Below are positions 42,401 through 51,062 of a DNA stretch of 64,000 nt, piece by piece (position 1 is the stretch's first letter; each line of letters opens with the position of its first letter). Source of the DNA: an uncultured euryarchaeote (GTDB lineage: Archaea; Thermoplasmatota; Poseidoniia; Poseidoniales; Poseidoniaceae). The stretch is from positions 38,284 through 102,283 of the forward strand of contig CALBIL010000044.1 of NCBI GenBank assembly GCA_937892945.1, given 5' to 3'. The notes below the pieces were generated by a model. It ran no database searches, had not been told where the DNA came from, and saw nothing but the letters and a program-made list of their open reading frames with translations. The position numbers were made by a program, and so were the translations under genes.

Positions 42401-45400
42401 TACCGTTTCTCTATTATTCGAAATCGACAATTCGTTGTCATTGAACCAAGTCTTACCGGCGGTTGTATTGTCAAATACTGTTTCAACTTCAATCTTATAG
42501 ACGCCAGAAAAGAATTCATGGCTTGCGATAATATCAGTTGAACTTTGGTCGGCATCTACATTCGTTCGGGAGGTCGTGTAAGAATTGTCTTCAACGAAAG
42601 TGAATTCTTGAAGTGAAATATTATTGAAAGCAACACCCTTGAAGCCGTCATTGACTCCGTTTCGACCATCGTCATCGGATTGAAATTCGAAGTTAATATC
42701 TACAGTTGAACCAGCGAGTGATGTGCATTCATAACCCCAGTTGCCCGAAGGGCCCGTCCTATTCTGGATAAACAGGTGAGTTAAGTCAATACTGGTCGTT
42801 GCGACAAGGTCATTGGTATTGAAGAAGAGAATGGAAGGATCTCCCGAAGCATCAATTGTAGTTGGATCGCCAATACCTGAAATTTCAGTATAATCTATCG
42901 ACTCGGTCTCGTTCACAATGTTATCACCATTATCGTCATTCCGACAAGTACCATCTTGGTTATAATCATTCCATTGGCCAAGCATTAGGCCACTCGAGGC
43001 GGCACCATTACGAAGAATATCAAGAGTAATAACCGCATAATCATTTACAGAGTCTAAGTCGATGTTGACGGGGTCCTCGTTTTCCATTCGATAGAAAGTA
43101 TCAGCATAATATTCGAAGTTTAATGATACGAAATCACCGTTCATCGAGGTCAAATCCACATTAGGAATCGTAAGTGTTTCATTCCAAATCTCGCCATAGC
43201 CATTGGCACCGGTGTCACAAGGATGACCGAACCAATAGGCGTAGTTATTGAATATCTTGTCCGGGCATATGCTTTCACCGTGGATTCCACCTTGAGGGTT
43301 TTGACTTTCTTCGTATCGGTATCCAGTTGCTCCACCTTCGAAGGTCTCTTCGCACAAAGCAGGCGGAGTGCCACAGTAGATATCGGAAGGGGTTGCGGAG
43401 TAAACAGTTGCTTTGATATCAAAGTCAACAGCGGTGTTTCCCCAGTTGTTCGTAACGACTTCGATGTCAAAGAGTCCTTCTGCATACAATCCACCGGCTG
43501 TGAAACTTTCAAGTGACTCAACCATTGGGTCGTAGAGATTAAAAGGAGTAACATAGGCGACAATCTCATCGTTTTGAGGCTGTTCATCCCATGCATTACC
43601 TGTGAGCGTTGCGGAAATTCGATAGATTGTATCGTTCAGTAAATCAGCTGTTATCGATGATGTGTATTCTTGTCCAGGTCCAAGGTTATTGAGTGGAACA
43701 TTGGCTTGTTGAACTTGTGGGTTCGGCTCGAAAGCAGTCGTTTGCTTCCAAATACTGATGTTGTCAACTGCAAATCCATCTCGCCCTTCCCATCGACTTT
43801 CATTAGCATTCGAAATCGAACCTTCGAAACCTGTTCGAAGACGGAAGCGAATATCGACCGTTTCTCCAGCCCAAGGGCTAAGGTCGAAGGCACCAACACC
43901 TTCTTCTGTGAAATTGTTCCAACCGTAGTAGGTTCCGAACGAATAGACGCCGTTAATCATAAATTCGGGAGACCCAAAATTGTTTATCTTATAGATTCGG
44001 TCTCTGTCAAAACCGCCCCACATCGATTCTCCTGATGCACATGCACCAACGAGTTGAGCGCTTTGAGGACAAGCGATGGTTGACCATCCTGTTTCGACAC
44101 TGCCGATTTCAATCATTGCAATGTCGTCCCAGACATCTCCTGGAATGTAGTTACCTGCAGCATCCACACCTCCTAAAACGCCGTGTCCCAGGTGTTGGAA
44201 TAATTCAAGACTCATGAAGGCTCGATCTGAACCTGTCAAATCGACGTCTTCGAGAACCATTGCATCGTCCCAGTTCCGGCCGTATCCAGACCATGAATCA
44301 CCAGATGAATTGGTTTTGTATTGTCCAGCCCACATGAAATCGGTCGGGTTATTGTAGTTGGCTGAAACATTTGGATCGTTGTTTCCATCGGTTGCACCCA
44401 TGGAGTGATTCGTTTCTTCGTGCCAATAGGTCGATTGGTCAACGTATTCTTCATATGACCAAGTACATCCACTGCAAGAAGCCTTGTTCTCTGGAGCATC
44501 CCAATCCATTTCGTAAACGGAAGTATTAGAGGAGTTTGCTTGGTCAACAACCTTCAACTCGACGTTGAGGGTCGCTTGTTGACCGTTGAGAACATCCATT
44601 CCGGTGTTGGTGACTGTGATGTTGATGTCACGAGTTCCTTCGCCGACAACGCCGTAAAATTTGTCAACTGGAGAAATTTCAATTGAAGAGATTGACAAAT
44701 CTTTGCTGTCCATTTCAATGACAGAGATGGTGTCGTATTGTCCTTCCCAGCCGAAATTATCTCTCCAGCCAGAGAATCGCCAATTTGCATGTCCGACCAC
44801 TAAATCATCAGCGGAACTGCTTGAACCTGCAAGTTGGCCAACATCAACAACGTTCGGTCGGCGACCTGCAGCGTATGACAATGGGCTCAAATGACCGCCA
44901 TTACCGTCTGAAAGTGTAACTTGAACCGTCGTTGGGAAATTCAGATAGAACGAAGAAGTCGAACCACCAGCGGAGTCGCTCGAATTTTGTTGATAAGCAA
45001 TCGTCGGGTTGATGAAATCAGGTTCTTGGTCGCCGTTTAAATCAGCAACAGTAACCTGCCAAGAGAGATATGGGCCAAAGTAAGCCAAAGTTGGTGAAGT
45101 CCAAGTACCTACTGCGGATGAGGTCACGTAGGTGACATTTTCTAAGTTTGCATCGTTTAACACCATGACATCAATAACGCCGTCTCCATCCATGTCACCG
45201 ATATCGAAATTGTCTGATGTAACGGTGTTCATGTTAATGACGTGAGTGTTCAGAGGGGGGTTGGTTGTACTGAATGTGTAGGTTGCAGGATAGGTGTTGG
45301 TCAAGCAACTGAATTCGATGATGGACATGTTGTCATCATTTCCAGGGTTTGTGACTGTGTTTGTGGCGTAATCAAGACCTTCACTCCGTTGAAGCCAGAT

Positions 45401-46159
45401 GTCATCATCAGAACAGGTTCCGGAAAGTCCAGTTTCAGTTTCTCCCCAATCGCCGACTTCCATATTTCGGTAGGTGTTTTGCTGAGAGGACCCCAGTGTA
45501 GTGATCATTCCTTGTGTGTTACTCGTGATTGGGCCGCGGTAGGTTACGACACGTTGTGTCGTGATATCGGACATCAAATCGAGAATGAAGACATCATCAT
45601 TGCCATCTTGATTTGCATCACCCACTGCTAGATCCCAAGCGTAGAAGTGAGTGAAACGAGCGCCTATGCTCCAAGATTTTTCATTACATCCACCGTTTTC
45701 GATAATGGTGACGTTACCGGGTTCAGCAGCAGGTGCACCGTTATCATCGGTCTTGAAAGGGTTGTTTCGTTGATAGATGACGATGTCCGTGGCCGAGTCG
45801 CCAGTGAACTCACCAACTTCGATGAACTGAACATTTGAGAATTCATCCCATTCAGCATCTCGACTGGTGTTCTTTGAAACCCAAATATCTTGACGTTCGC
45901 TAAAATCGCCATTACCATCATTCCAAAGGATAGTGATGGTGTGAGTTCCGTCTGTTGCCATAGCCAAATCATTGAAACCATCGCAATTGAAATCGCCAAT
46001 CGCTACATCCTGTGGGTCACGGTTTGTTGTATACGAGCGAGCCATGGATGCGCTTGCTGTTGAAGCGATTGCAACGGTGGTCGAAAGTAACATCAGCATG
46101 ACAAGGAACATGCTTAGGGCGCGGCTCTTGAGGTGGTGGTTCTTGGGAATCATCAACAT
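39464..46159 (-). CDS. Giant surface protein with FG-GAP propeller, membrane anchor and duplicated cytoplasmic motif
   Basis: This 2231-residue protein has a signal helix, then FG-GAP/VCBS-type repeats with calcium loops (VAIGDFNCDGFNDLAMAT, VGDANQDGNDDVFIL, IGDMDGDGVIDVMVL, VADLNGDQEPDFINP) forming an N-terminal beta-propeller. Many beta-sandwich domains follow, including CARDB-like and jelly-roll parts. Near the end a transmembrane helix (LLMPALIGIVLIVVVLLTLM) precedes a cytoplasmic tail of about 110 residues with an Ala/Pro linker and two copies of a 23-residue Gln/Tyr-rich motif. It is likely an adhesin or polymer-binding protein. I chose ATG 46159 behind GGAGAAG; TTG 46207 is also in frame. 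Confidence 0.85.
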   Translation of the reverse strand: MLMIPKNHHLKSRALSMFLVMLMLLSTTVAIASTASASMARSYTTNRDPQDVAIGDFNCDGFNDLAMATDGTHTITILWNDGNGDFSERQDIWVSKNTSRDAEWDEFSNVQFIEVGEFTGDSATDIVIYQRNNPFKTDDNGAPAAEPGNVTIIENGGCNEKSWSIGARFTHFYAWDLAVGDANQDGNDDVFILDLMSDITTQRVVTYRGPITSNTQGMITTLGSSQQNTYRNMEVGDWGETETGLSGTCSDDDIWLQRSEGLDYATNTVTNPGNDDNMSIIEFSCLTNTYPATYTFSTTNPPLNTHVINMNTVTSDNFDIGDMDGDGVIDVMVLNDANLENVTYVTSSAVGTWTSPTLAYFGPYLSWQVTVADLNGDQEPDFINPTIAYQQNSSDSAGGSTSSFYLNFPTTVQVTLSDGNGGHLSPLSYAAGRRPNVVDVGQLAGSSSSADDLVVGHANWRFSGWRDNFGWEGQYDTISVIEMDSKDLSISSIEISPVDKFYGVVGEGTRDINITVTNTGMDVLNGQQATLNVELKVVDQANSSNTSVYEMDWDAPENKASCSGCTWSYEEYVDQSTYWHEETNHSMGATDGNNDPNVSANYNNPTDFMWAGQYKTNSSGDSWSGYGRNWDDAMVLEDVDLTGSDRAFMSLELFQHLGHGVLGGVDAAGNYIPGDVWDDIAMIEIGSVETGWSTIACPQSAQLVGACASGESMWGGFDRDRIYKINNFGSPEFMINGVYSFGTYYGWNNFTEEGVGAFDLSPWAGETVDIRFRLRTGFEGSISNANESRWEGRDGFAVDNISIWKQTTAFEPNPQVQQANVPLNNLGPGQEYTSSITADLLNDTIYRISATLTGNAWDEQPQNDEIVAYVTPFNLYDPMVESLESFTAGGLYAEGLFDIEVVTNNWGNTAVDFDIKATVYSATPSDIYCGTPPALCEETFEGGATGYRYEESQNPQGGIHGESICPDKIFNNYAYWFGHPCDTGANGYGEIWNETLTIPNVDLTSMNGDFVSLNFEYYADTFYRMENEDPVNIDLDSVNDYAVITLDILRNGAASSGLMLGQWNDYNQDGTCRNDDNGDNIVNETESIDYTEISGIGDPTTIDASGDPSILFFNTNDLVATTSIDLTHLFIQNRTGPSGNWGYECTSLAGSTVDINFEFQSDDDGRNGVNDGFKGVAFNNISLQEFTFVEDNSYTTSRTNVDADQSSTDIIASHEFFSGVYKIEVETVFDNTTAGKTWFNDNELSISNNRETVIFNVESVDITLFPPNKLNCLNDQTLECVMPIDSALSHDWALKAMNGVLTGDYVFNMNIYDMTAGSVAHTTTAGPSQTLESHQLIDVAFTPWNGWMDGHEYNISFDAELANGNPSGNVRYFHATFADQIDVAILSDTSTRTSTIKEDLSILGMTYTQFEINDWDTYFMSGWFTHYDKIILPWQTDVAAKDEPVGRGYYQKLGTSSNQNTLEGFMFAGGTIQAHLGPQGTQVYGEDSTSRLPLDLTIQTKDTEAEAITYSDTNFADPYHPLMENVDLAAFQGFDASSTVALAVMDTSKQSVITVPTVCGGDSESKKDGTLQRIIRKDGTLADQKDTLLGVCSYQSGGIIVSTIDVATHSERADSSTLPLLGNMLSYQVTPYPTGFGVLGNGLNLEINGIIPDNDPSTGGYSELYIKSNAELTFSFVTGTTEALETDWIIDGPTSWTGATMASGTDHITDASPIATFCKIDLASATGCAQGEQWDITLILHDAAGHSRVITVTVETNDVYADSFRPTADAEIDMREGYAEQVEFIGTNTILGDEWDVHRIILDDSGAVTIYFDASNSSDEDSLDGSGIVRYEWKVLFDAPYGDDDFAITGHSFTQTAASDGLFAYTFSNATVKADDPTAPSTQIRIELVVYDGADQYSEIHKMYFEIVPADFGDEVPVFDYSLAVDQDCPQAPCRIQDDTITVIGTILAGNEGGEGDVTVEIAFSSETLNASGPDKFKATNADEYRKAVNLGDLDTFSLTLSLDGFYTNKSLIQTIYIKVYEGDEFNQRNAVYKQIDISLPACQGVEADLDAEAAGGEWILDEDSNCVWSGEWTFENGEWKAPQSSTGDDSSESAIDGLLMPALIGIVLIVVVLLTLMFMRKGSEDDTKDFSVDASGFGGVMDQTEQYVQQLIAQGYPEETARAYAQQYAEQAAAAAPAAAAPAAAPAMDDAVYQQYYQHYYQQFVSQGHDAETAATYAQQYALQNAQSQQ

Positions 46160-46313
46160 CACTGTTCTTCTCCAATCTCTGTTGCACTTTAATTCCTTTG
46201 CCTCCAAGTTCTTAGCAACATACTCTAAAAGAACCTGCAGTGCAACGAATACCTTGCGAGAATGAAGTTGGGAAGCATTCCTCCCCTCTCTAGAGAACGA
46301 TACTTAATATTTT

Positions 46314-46985
46314 TCAAAACTTACCTGCTAACCAACGAGGAGATGGTCCCCATCCAGTCGCATCTCCACCGTGTACTTTGACGAGTTTTCCAGCAGAGAA
46401 AAGTGATTCGAGCCAAACCTCGAGTTTGGTCCCTTCCCTGCCACCAAGTCGCTTACTCGCAATTTCTTCGATGTCTTCGGTTTTAAGTGCGGTGATTCCA
46501 TACTCTCGGACCACAAGATGGAGCAATTCACGGAGCCATGCTTCAGCCATTGGATCTATACTCATAGTGCCTTGGACTGGTTGAGGGGGGTCCATCTCTT
46601 CCAGTGTCGCCATCAGTTCAATTGGGTCAGGGCGTATTGGTGCTTTGAGCCCGAGTAAATCGAGTTCCTCAGCGAGATTCAATTTGCCGATAGGGCGTCG
46701 AACAACGGGGATACGTGATGGGTCAGGAGTTGGACCCATGTCTGCTGGTTTTTTGTTCATTGGAGCATCGCTGTTTGGGTCCCGCTCCTCTTCGGCTGGC
46801 ATCTCGATACCGGAGGTATTGGATGCCTGAACTCCCGTTGAAATTGGCATAGTCCACCCTACGCCTTCTAACCCGAGTTCTTCAACTCGTTGCTGCACCC
46901 ATTGAGATTCGCCCTCAAGCAGAACTTGAACATCGTGTTCATCTGAACGGAAACGATAACGCACTGGTCCTCGTAGTTCAGCCAT
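46314..46985 (-). CDS. Unknown cytoplasmic protein
   Basis: I do not recognise this 223-residue protein. Residues 1-45 look like a small beta-alpha domain (RYRFRSDEHDVQVLL then QQRVEELGLEGV) of a kind often seen at the N-terminus of Marine Group II regulatory proteins. A Pro-rich disordered linker follows (about 60-125). The C-terminal 90 residues are helical and may form a winged helix (YGITALKTEDIEEIASKRL). No signal or membrane helix. The ATG at 46985 begins MAELRGPVRYRF. It lies between the giant surface protein and aconitase, all on the reverse strand. Confidence 0.75.
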   Translation of the reverse strand: MAELRGPVRYRFRSDEHDVQVLLEGESQWVQQRVEELGLEGVGWTMPISTGVQASNTSGIEMPAEEERDPNSDAPMNKKPADMGPTPDPSRIPVVRRPIGKLNLAEELDLLGLKAPIRPDPIELMATLEEMDPPQPVQGTMSIDPMAEAWLRELLHLVVREYGITALKTEDIEEIASKRLGGREGTKLEVWLESLFSAGKLVKVHGGDATGWGPSPRWLAGKF

Positions 46986-47040
46986 TATTCTCAATCCATT
47001 TTGCAAAAGGTAATCAAGTTGACGCAGGCCTCATTACTCT

Positions 47041-49710
47041 CTAATCTTGTTTCGCAAGTTGTCGAAGAACCGTATGTAGGATACCACCGTTTCGATAATA
47101 TTCTACCTCGACGGGTGTATCGAGCCGAACTTGTGCCTGGAAAGTGGAGCTCGTGCCGTTCGGATGAGTGGCAGTTACCGTGATCATTTGCAATGGTTGA
47201 ACATCGTCTGTAACAGGAATCGAGTAGGATTCGTTACCATCCAAACCGAGGGTTTCGTGTGACTCCCCATCAACAAATGTGAGCGGGAGCACTCCCATCC
47301 CAACAAGGTTCGAGCGATGAATTCGTTCGAAGGAAGTAGCAATGACTGCCTCAACACCGAGAAGGTACGTACCTTTAGCAGCCCAATCTCGTGAAGAGCC
47401 GGTGCCGTACTGACTTCCAGCGAGAACAACCTTTGCACCTGCATATGATTGTGCGGCGTCATAGACAGAAACAACTTCGCCTGTCTTGAAATCAATCGCA
47501 TATCCGCCTTCAGTCCCAGGTGCCATTTGATTACGAATTCGAACATTTGCAAATGTTCCTCGCATCATAATTTCATGATTTCCTCGACGGCTGCCAAAGG
47601 AATTGAAATCTCCTTTGCCAACATTCCGTTCCACTAGCCATTTTCCAGCAGGCCCGTCAGCAGGGAAGGCTCCAGCAGGTGAAATGTGATCGGTGGTAAT
47701 CGAATCCCCTAATTTCAACAGAACTCGTGCATCATCAATGCTGGTAATCGGTTGTGGTTCAGGAGAAAGGTCGGAGAAAAAGGTCGGCAATCGGATGTAG
47801 GTTGAATCAGATTGCCAAGGGTAGAGAGGGCTGGGTTCTGAAGGAATACTGTCCCAACGTGGCTCATTCATAGCATCCGCATAGCGTTGACGGAACATAT
47901 CCGGTGTGATTACGCTCAGTGCTTCAGCCAATTGTTCATCACTTGGCCACACATCACTCAGCATAACTGGTGAACCGTCCGTTGAAAAACCGAGTGGCTC
48001 AGTTGCTAAATCAACTTCCAAAGATCCTGCTAGCGCATAAGCGACCACCAGCGGTGGACTTGCAAGATAGGACGCCTTAACTTTACCATGAACTCTACCT
48101 TCGAAATTTCGGTTTCCGGAAATAACTGAGCCTGCGATAAGGCCTGCTTCATCAATTGCTGCTTCAATCTCTTCAGGAAGAGGTCCAGAGTTGCCAATAC
48201 ATGTGGTACAACCGTAACCAACGACGTGGAATCCAAGAGCGTTCAAATCTTCTTGAAGACCTGATGCTTCATAGTATTCAGTTACAACTCGGCTACCTGG
48301 TGCAAGTGAAGTTTTGACCCATGGTTTGACTTCAAGACCGTGTGCTCGAGCATTGCGTGCAAGAAGACCCGCAGCAAGCATGACGCCAGGGTTTGAGGTA
48401 TTGGTACACGAGGTGATGGCGGCGATGACAACATCTCCGTGGTTGAGATCGTAAGTTTCCCCATTGCGTTCAACGATCGCCCCGTTCGAGAGTTGCTCTG
48501 TCGAAAGACCGTGCCCGTGATGACCGAGTTCAGTGGTAAGTGATTCCTTGAAATGATGCTTCATGTGAGTAAGGTCTACACGGTCTTGTGGTCGTTTTGG
48601 ACCTGCGAGTGCTGGCTGAACTGTCGTAAGGTCAAGTTCCAAAGTATCGGTATATGATTTTTCGGCATCGCCTGGTGAAAACCACAAACCTTGAGCACGA
48701 GCATAGGCTTCGACTCCGGCGATTGCATCATCTTCTCGACCACTTAAACGAAGATATTCAAGTGTGCGTTCATCGACAGGGAAAAAGCCACACGTAGCAC
48801 CGTATTCTGGCGCCATGTTGGCGATGGTCGCTCGGTCGGCTAGGGTGAGGACAGACATCCCCGGTCCAAAGAATTCTACGAACTTTCCAACAACGCCGTG
48901 GTTGCGAAGAATTTCTACGATTCGCAAGGTCATGTCCGTTGCTGTTACTCCGGGGTTGAGAGCACCGGTGAGGCGCATACCTACGACATCAGGAGCAAGC
49001 ATGTAGATGGGTTGGCCGAGCATAACTGCTTCAGCTTCAATTCCTCCAACACCCCAGCCAAGAACACCAAGGCCGTTGATCATCGTGGTGTGAGAGTCGG
49101 TTCCGACCAATGTGTCTGCAAGCCAAATGCCGTTTTCTTGACGGGCTACACTTGCAAGATATTCTAAATTGACTTGATGAACAATACCTCGTGAAGGGGG
49201 GACTGCTTGGAAGTTATCCAAGGATTGTTGGCCCCATTTGAGGAAAGTATACCGTTCCATGTTTCGATGGTATTCAATGTCAAGATTGAGTTGTAAAGCA
49301 TCACTGTGTCCTCCATCAACATCAACTTGAACCGAATGGTCAATGACCAAATCGACTGGAACTTGAGGATTGACCTTCTCAGGATCGCCACCCATTTCGA
49401 CCATTGCGTCACGGAGTGCTGCTAAATCGACAACTGCAGGGACTCCAGTAAAATCTTGGAGAATCACTCGTGAAGGGCGGAACGGTATTTCGCCACGTTC
49501 ACCGTTTGGCGTCCATCCAGCAATGTTCAGAATGTCTTCATCTCGAACAAGGAAACCGTCGTTACCTCGAAGGGCACCTTCAAGCAATATTCGAATCGAA
49601 TAGGGGAGAGAGGACGTGTCGATTCCATTTTCATCAAGCCCATCAAGGGCAAAATACTCTCCGCCAACCGAGAGACTGCGGCGAGCATTGTAAGGGTCGA
49701 GAGGCGTCAT
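47041..49710 (-). CDS. acnA: Aconitate hydratase A
   Basis: This 889-residue enzyme is a complete AcnA/IRP-type aconitase: DSHTTMINGLGVLGWGVGGI in the N-terminal part, cluster Cys in ITSCTNTSNPGVML and in GYGCTTCIGNSGPL, and the swivel domain with SQYGTGSSRDWAAKGT near the end. It interconverts citrate and isocitrate in the TCA cycle through a [4Fe-4S] cluster. The ATG at 49710 (MTPLDPYNARRSL) is the only reasonable start. It stands alone; KorAB, another TCA-linked enzyme, lies 1.3 kb away on the other strand. Confidence 0.96.
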   Translation of the reverse strand: MTPLDPYNARRSLSVGGEYFALDGLDENGIDTSSLPYSIRILLEGALRGNDGFLVRDEDILNIAGWTPNGERGEIPFRPSRVILQDFTGVPAVVDLAALRDAMVEMGGDPEKVNPQVPVDLVIDHSVQVDVDGGHSDALQLNLDIEYHRNMERYTFLKWGQQSLDNFQAVPPSRGIVHQVNLEYLASVARQENGIWLADTLVGTDSHTTMINGLGVLGWGVGGIEAEAVMLGQPIYMLAPDVVGMRLTGALNPGVTATDMTLRIVEILRNHGVVGKFVEFFGPGMSVLTLADRATIANMAPEYGATCGFFPVDERTLEYLRLSGREDDAIAGVEAYARAQGLWFSPGDAEKSYTDTLELDLTTVQPALAGPKRPQDRVDLTHMKHHFKESLTTELGHHGHGLSTEQLSNGAIVERNGETYDLNHGDVVIAAITSCTNTSNPGVMLAAGLLARNARAHGLEVKPWVKTSLAPGSRVVTEYYEASGLQEDLNALGFHVVGYGCTTCIGNSGPLPEEIEAAIDEAGLIAGSVISGNRNFEGRVHGKVKASYLASPPLVVAYALAGSLEVDLATEPLGFSTDGSPVMLSDVWPSDEQLAEALSVITPDMFRQRYADAMNEPRWDSIPSEPSPLYPWQSDSTYIRLPTFFSDLSPEPQPITSIDDARVLLKLGDSITTDHISPAGAFPADGPAGKWLVERNVGKGDFNSFGSRRGNHEIMMRGTFANVRIRNQMAPGTEGGYAIDFKTGEVVSVYDAAQSYAGAKVVLAGSQYGTGSSRDWAAKGTYLLGVEAVIATSFERIHRSNLVGMGVLPLTFVDGESHETLGLDGNESYSIPVTDDVQPLQMITVTATHPNGTSSTFQAQVRLDTPVEVEYYRNGGILHTVLRQLAKQD

Positions 49711-49789
49711 GGTTCAAGCCATACGGCTCTCGTCTATGAACAAAACCCTTCATCGAGTTTGGATGAAGTGCAGGTTGAGAATCGTTGGC

Positions 49790-50878
49790 TCACCAGAATT
49801 GGTACCAAGGTTCGCCAGCATCATCGCCGAATGTGGCTCTTTTCAAAGTCACTGGTTCTGCTGGAGTGCTTCCTTGTGATCCGCCCGTTTCTACAGCATC
49901 AATTTTATCGATAATATCTTGGCCTTCGATGACCTTGGCAAAGACGGTATGAACACCATCAAGGTGGTCCGGTGTAGAACCTGGAGAGACAATAAAGAAT
50001 TGAGAACCACCCGTATTGGCTGCACTTGTTTTGGCCATTGAAAGAACATAGGGTTCGTGGAGCATTCCATTGTCTGCTTCATCTGGAAGAGTCCAGGCGG
50101 TTTCAGCACAATCACTCGAAGAGGATGCTATTTGGCCGTTACAATAACCCGACCAAACAACTGCATGCCCACCCGTACCATCGAAATTGGTGAAATCGCC
50201 ACCTTGTAGCATGAATCCCTGAATGATTCGATGGTAAATGGTATCATCATAGTAACCTTCACTGACTAAGGCTTTGAAATTTTCAACATGCATTGGAGCC
50301 TCCTCCGCATACAGTTCAATAGTGATCGTACCAGATTCTTGAACACCGTTCGCATTGGTCCAACTCATTTCAAAAGTTACTTCATCACCGTATGTTTTCG
50401 GCGATGCCAAAATTCCAAGTCCAGCCAGCACAAGGATGATGCTGGCAATAAAGGCAAAAGCACCTGCAACGGTTGGTGTGCCATCGTTGACCAATCTCGG
50501 AATGATACTCTCGCTGATTCCCTTGTCTTGCATTTCATTGAGAACTTCATTGTAGGAGGCGTTTGCCTTTTTGTCCTTCGGATTCATGCTGACCGAGTCT
50601 CGGAGGAGTGAAGCTGCCTTTCGATAATCCGACTTCGAATTACTTCGTTGAGCCATTTTGTGCGTTGCTTCTCCAGCAAGACGTAGGGTCGTTGCATGTG
50701 AACCACTTGAGTCGACCTCCCTCAAGGCAAGAAGAGCCCCTTCAGGCTTTCCTTTCGAGATCATTTTCTCAGCCTTGATCCAAGCACTCTTTCGATTTTC
50801 TTCAGAATCAAAGGGATTGGCCTTCTGAACTTTTTTCACACCAGATTCAGCCTTGTCTACAGTGTCCGCCATAGACAT
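49790..50878 (-). CDS. Membrane-tethered extracytoplasmic cyclophilin (peptidyl-prolyl isomerase)
   Basis: The 362-residue protein has a cytoplasmic N-terminal part of about 130 residues with TPR-like helices (AEKMISKGKPEGALLALREV, YRKAASLLRDSVSMNPKDKK). One membrane helix follows (about 145-168, FAFIASIILVLAGLGILA), then a cyclophilin domain placed outside. The catalytic region is YHRIIQGFMLQGGDF, with SQFFIV and GVHTVFAKVIEG. It should help fold exported proteins at the outer face of the membrane. ATGs at 50878 and 50872 are equally possible; the in-frame start at 50920 is less likely. Confidence 0.9.
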   Translation of the reverse strand: MSMADTVDKAESGVKKVQKANPFDSEENRKSAWIKAEKMISKGKPEGALLALREVDSSGSHATTLRLAGEATHKMAQRSNSKSDYRKAASLLRDSVSMNPKDKKANASYNEVLNEMQDKGISESIIPRLVNDGTPTVAGAFAFIASIILVLAGLGILASPKTYGDEVTFEMSWTNANGVQESGTITIELYAEEAPMHVENFKALVSEGYYDDTIYHRIIQGFMLQGGDFTNFDGTGGHAVVWSGYCNGQIASSSSDCAETAWTLPDEADNGMLHEPYVLSMAKTSAANTGGSQFFIVSPGSTPDHLDGVHTVFAKVIEGQDIIDKIDAVETGGSQGSTPAEPVTLKRATFGDDAGEPWYQFW

Positions 50879-51062
50879 TCCAAAAGGGATGAGGTTTTGA
50901 GTATCACGGCCAAAAAGCAAGAATGGGTTAATTGAAAAGAATGCGGAAAGGAGGCGTTTTTTCGGACTTGCGCATCAACATGTTCAAAGGGTGTATGCTA
51001 AACCCAGCGATAAGAGAGCCAAGTGCAGAATCACATAGGCTTCATCTCCAGAGGGAAAAACA

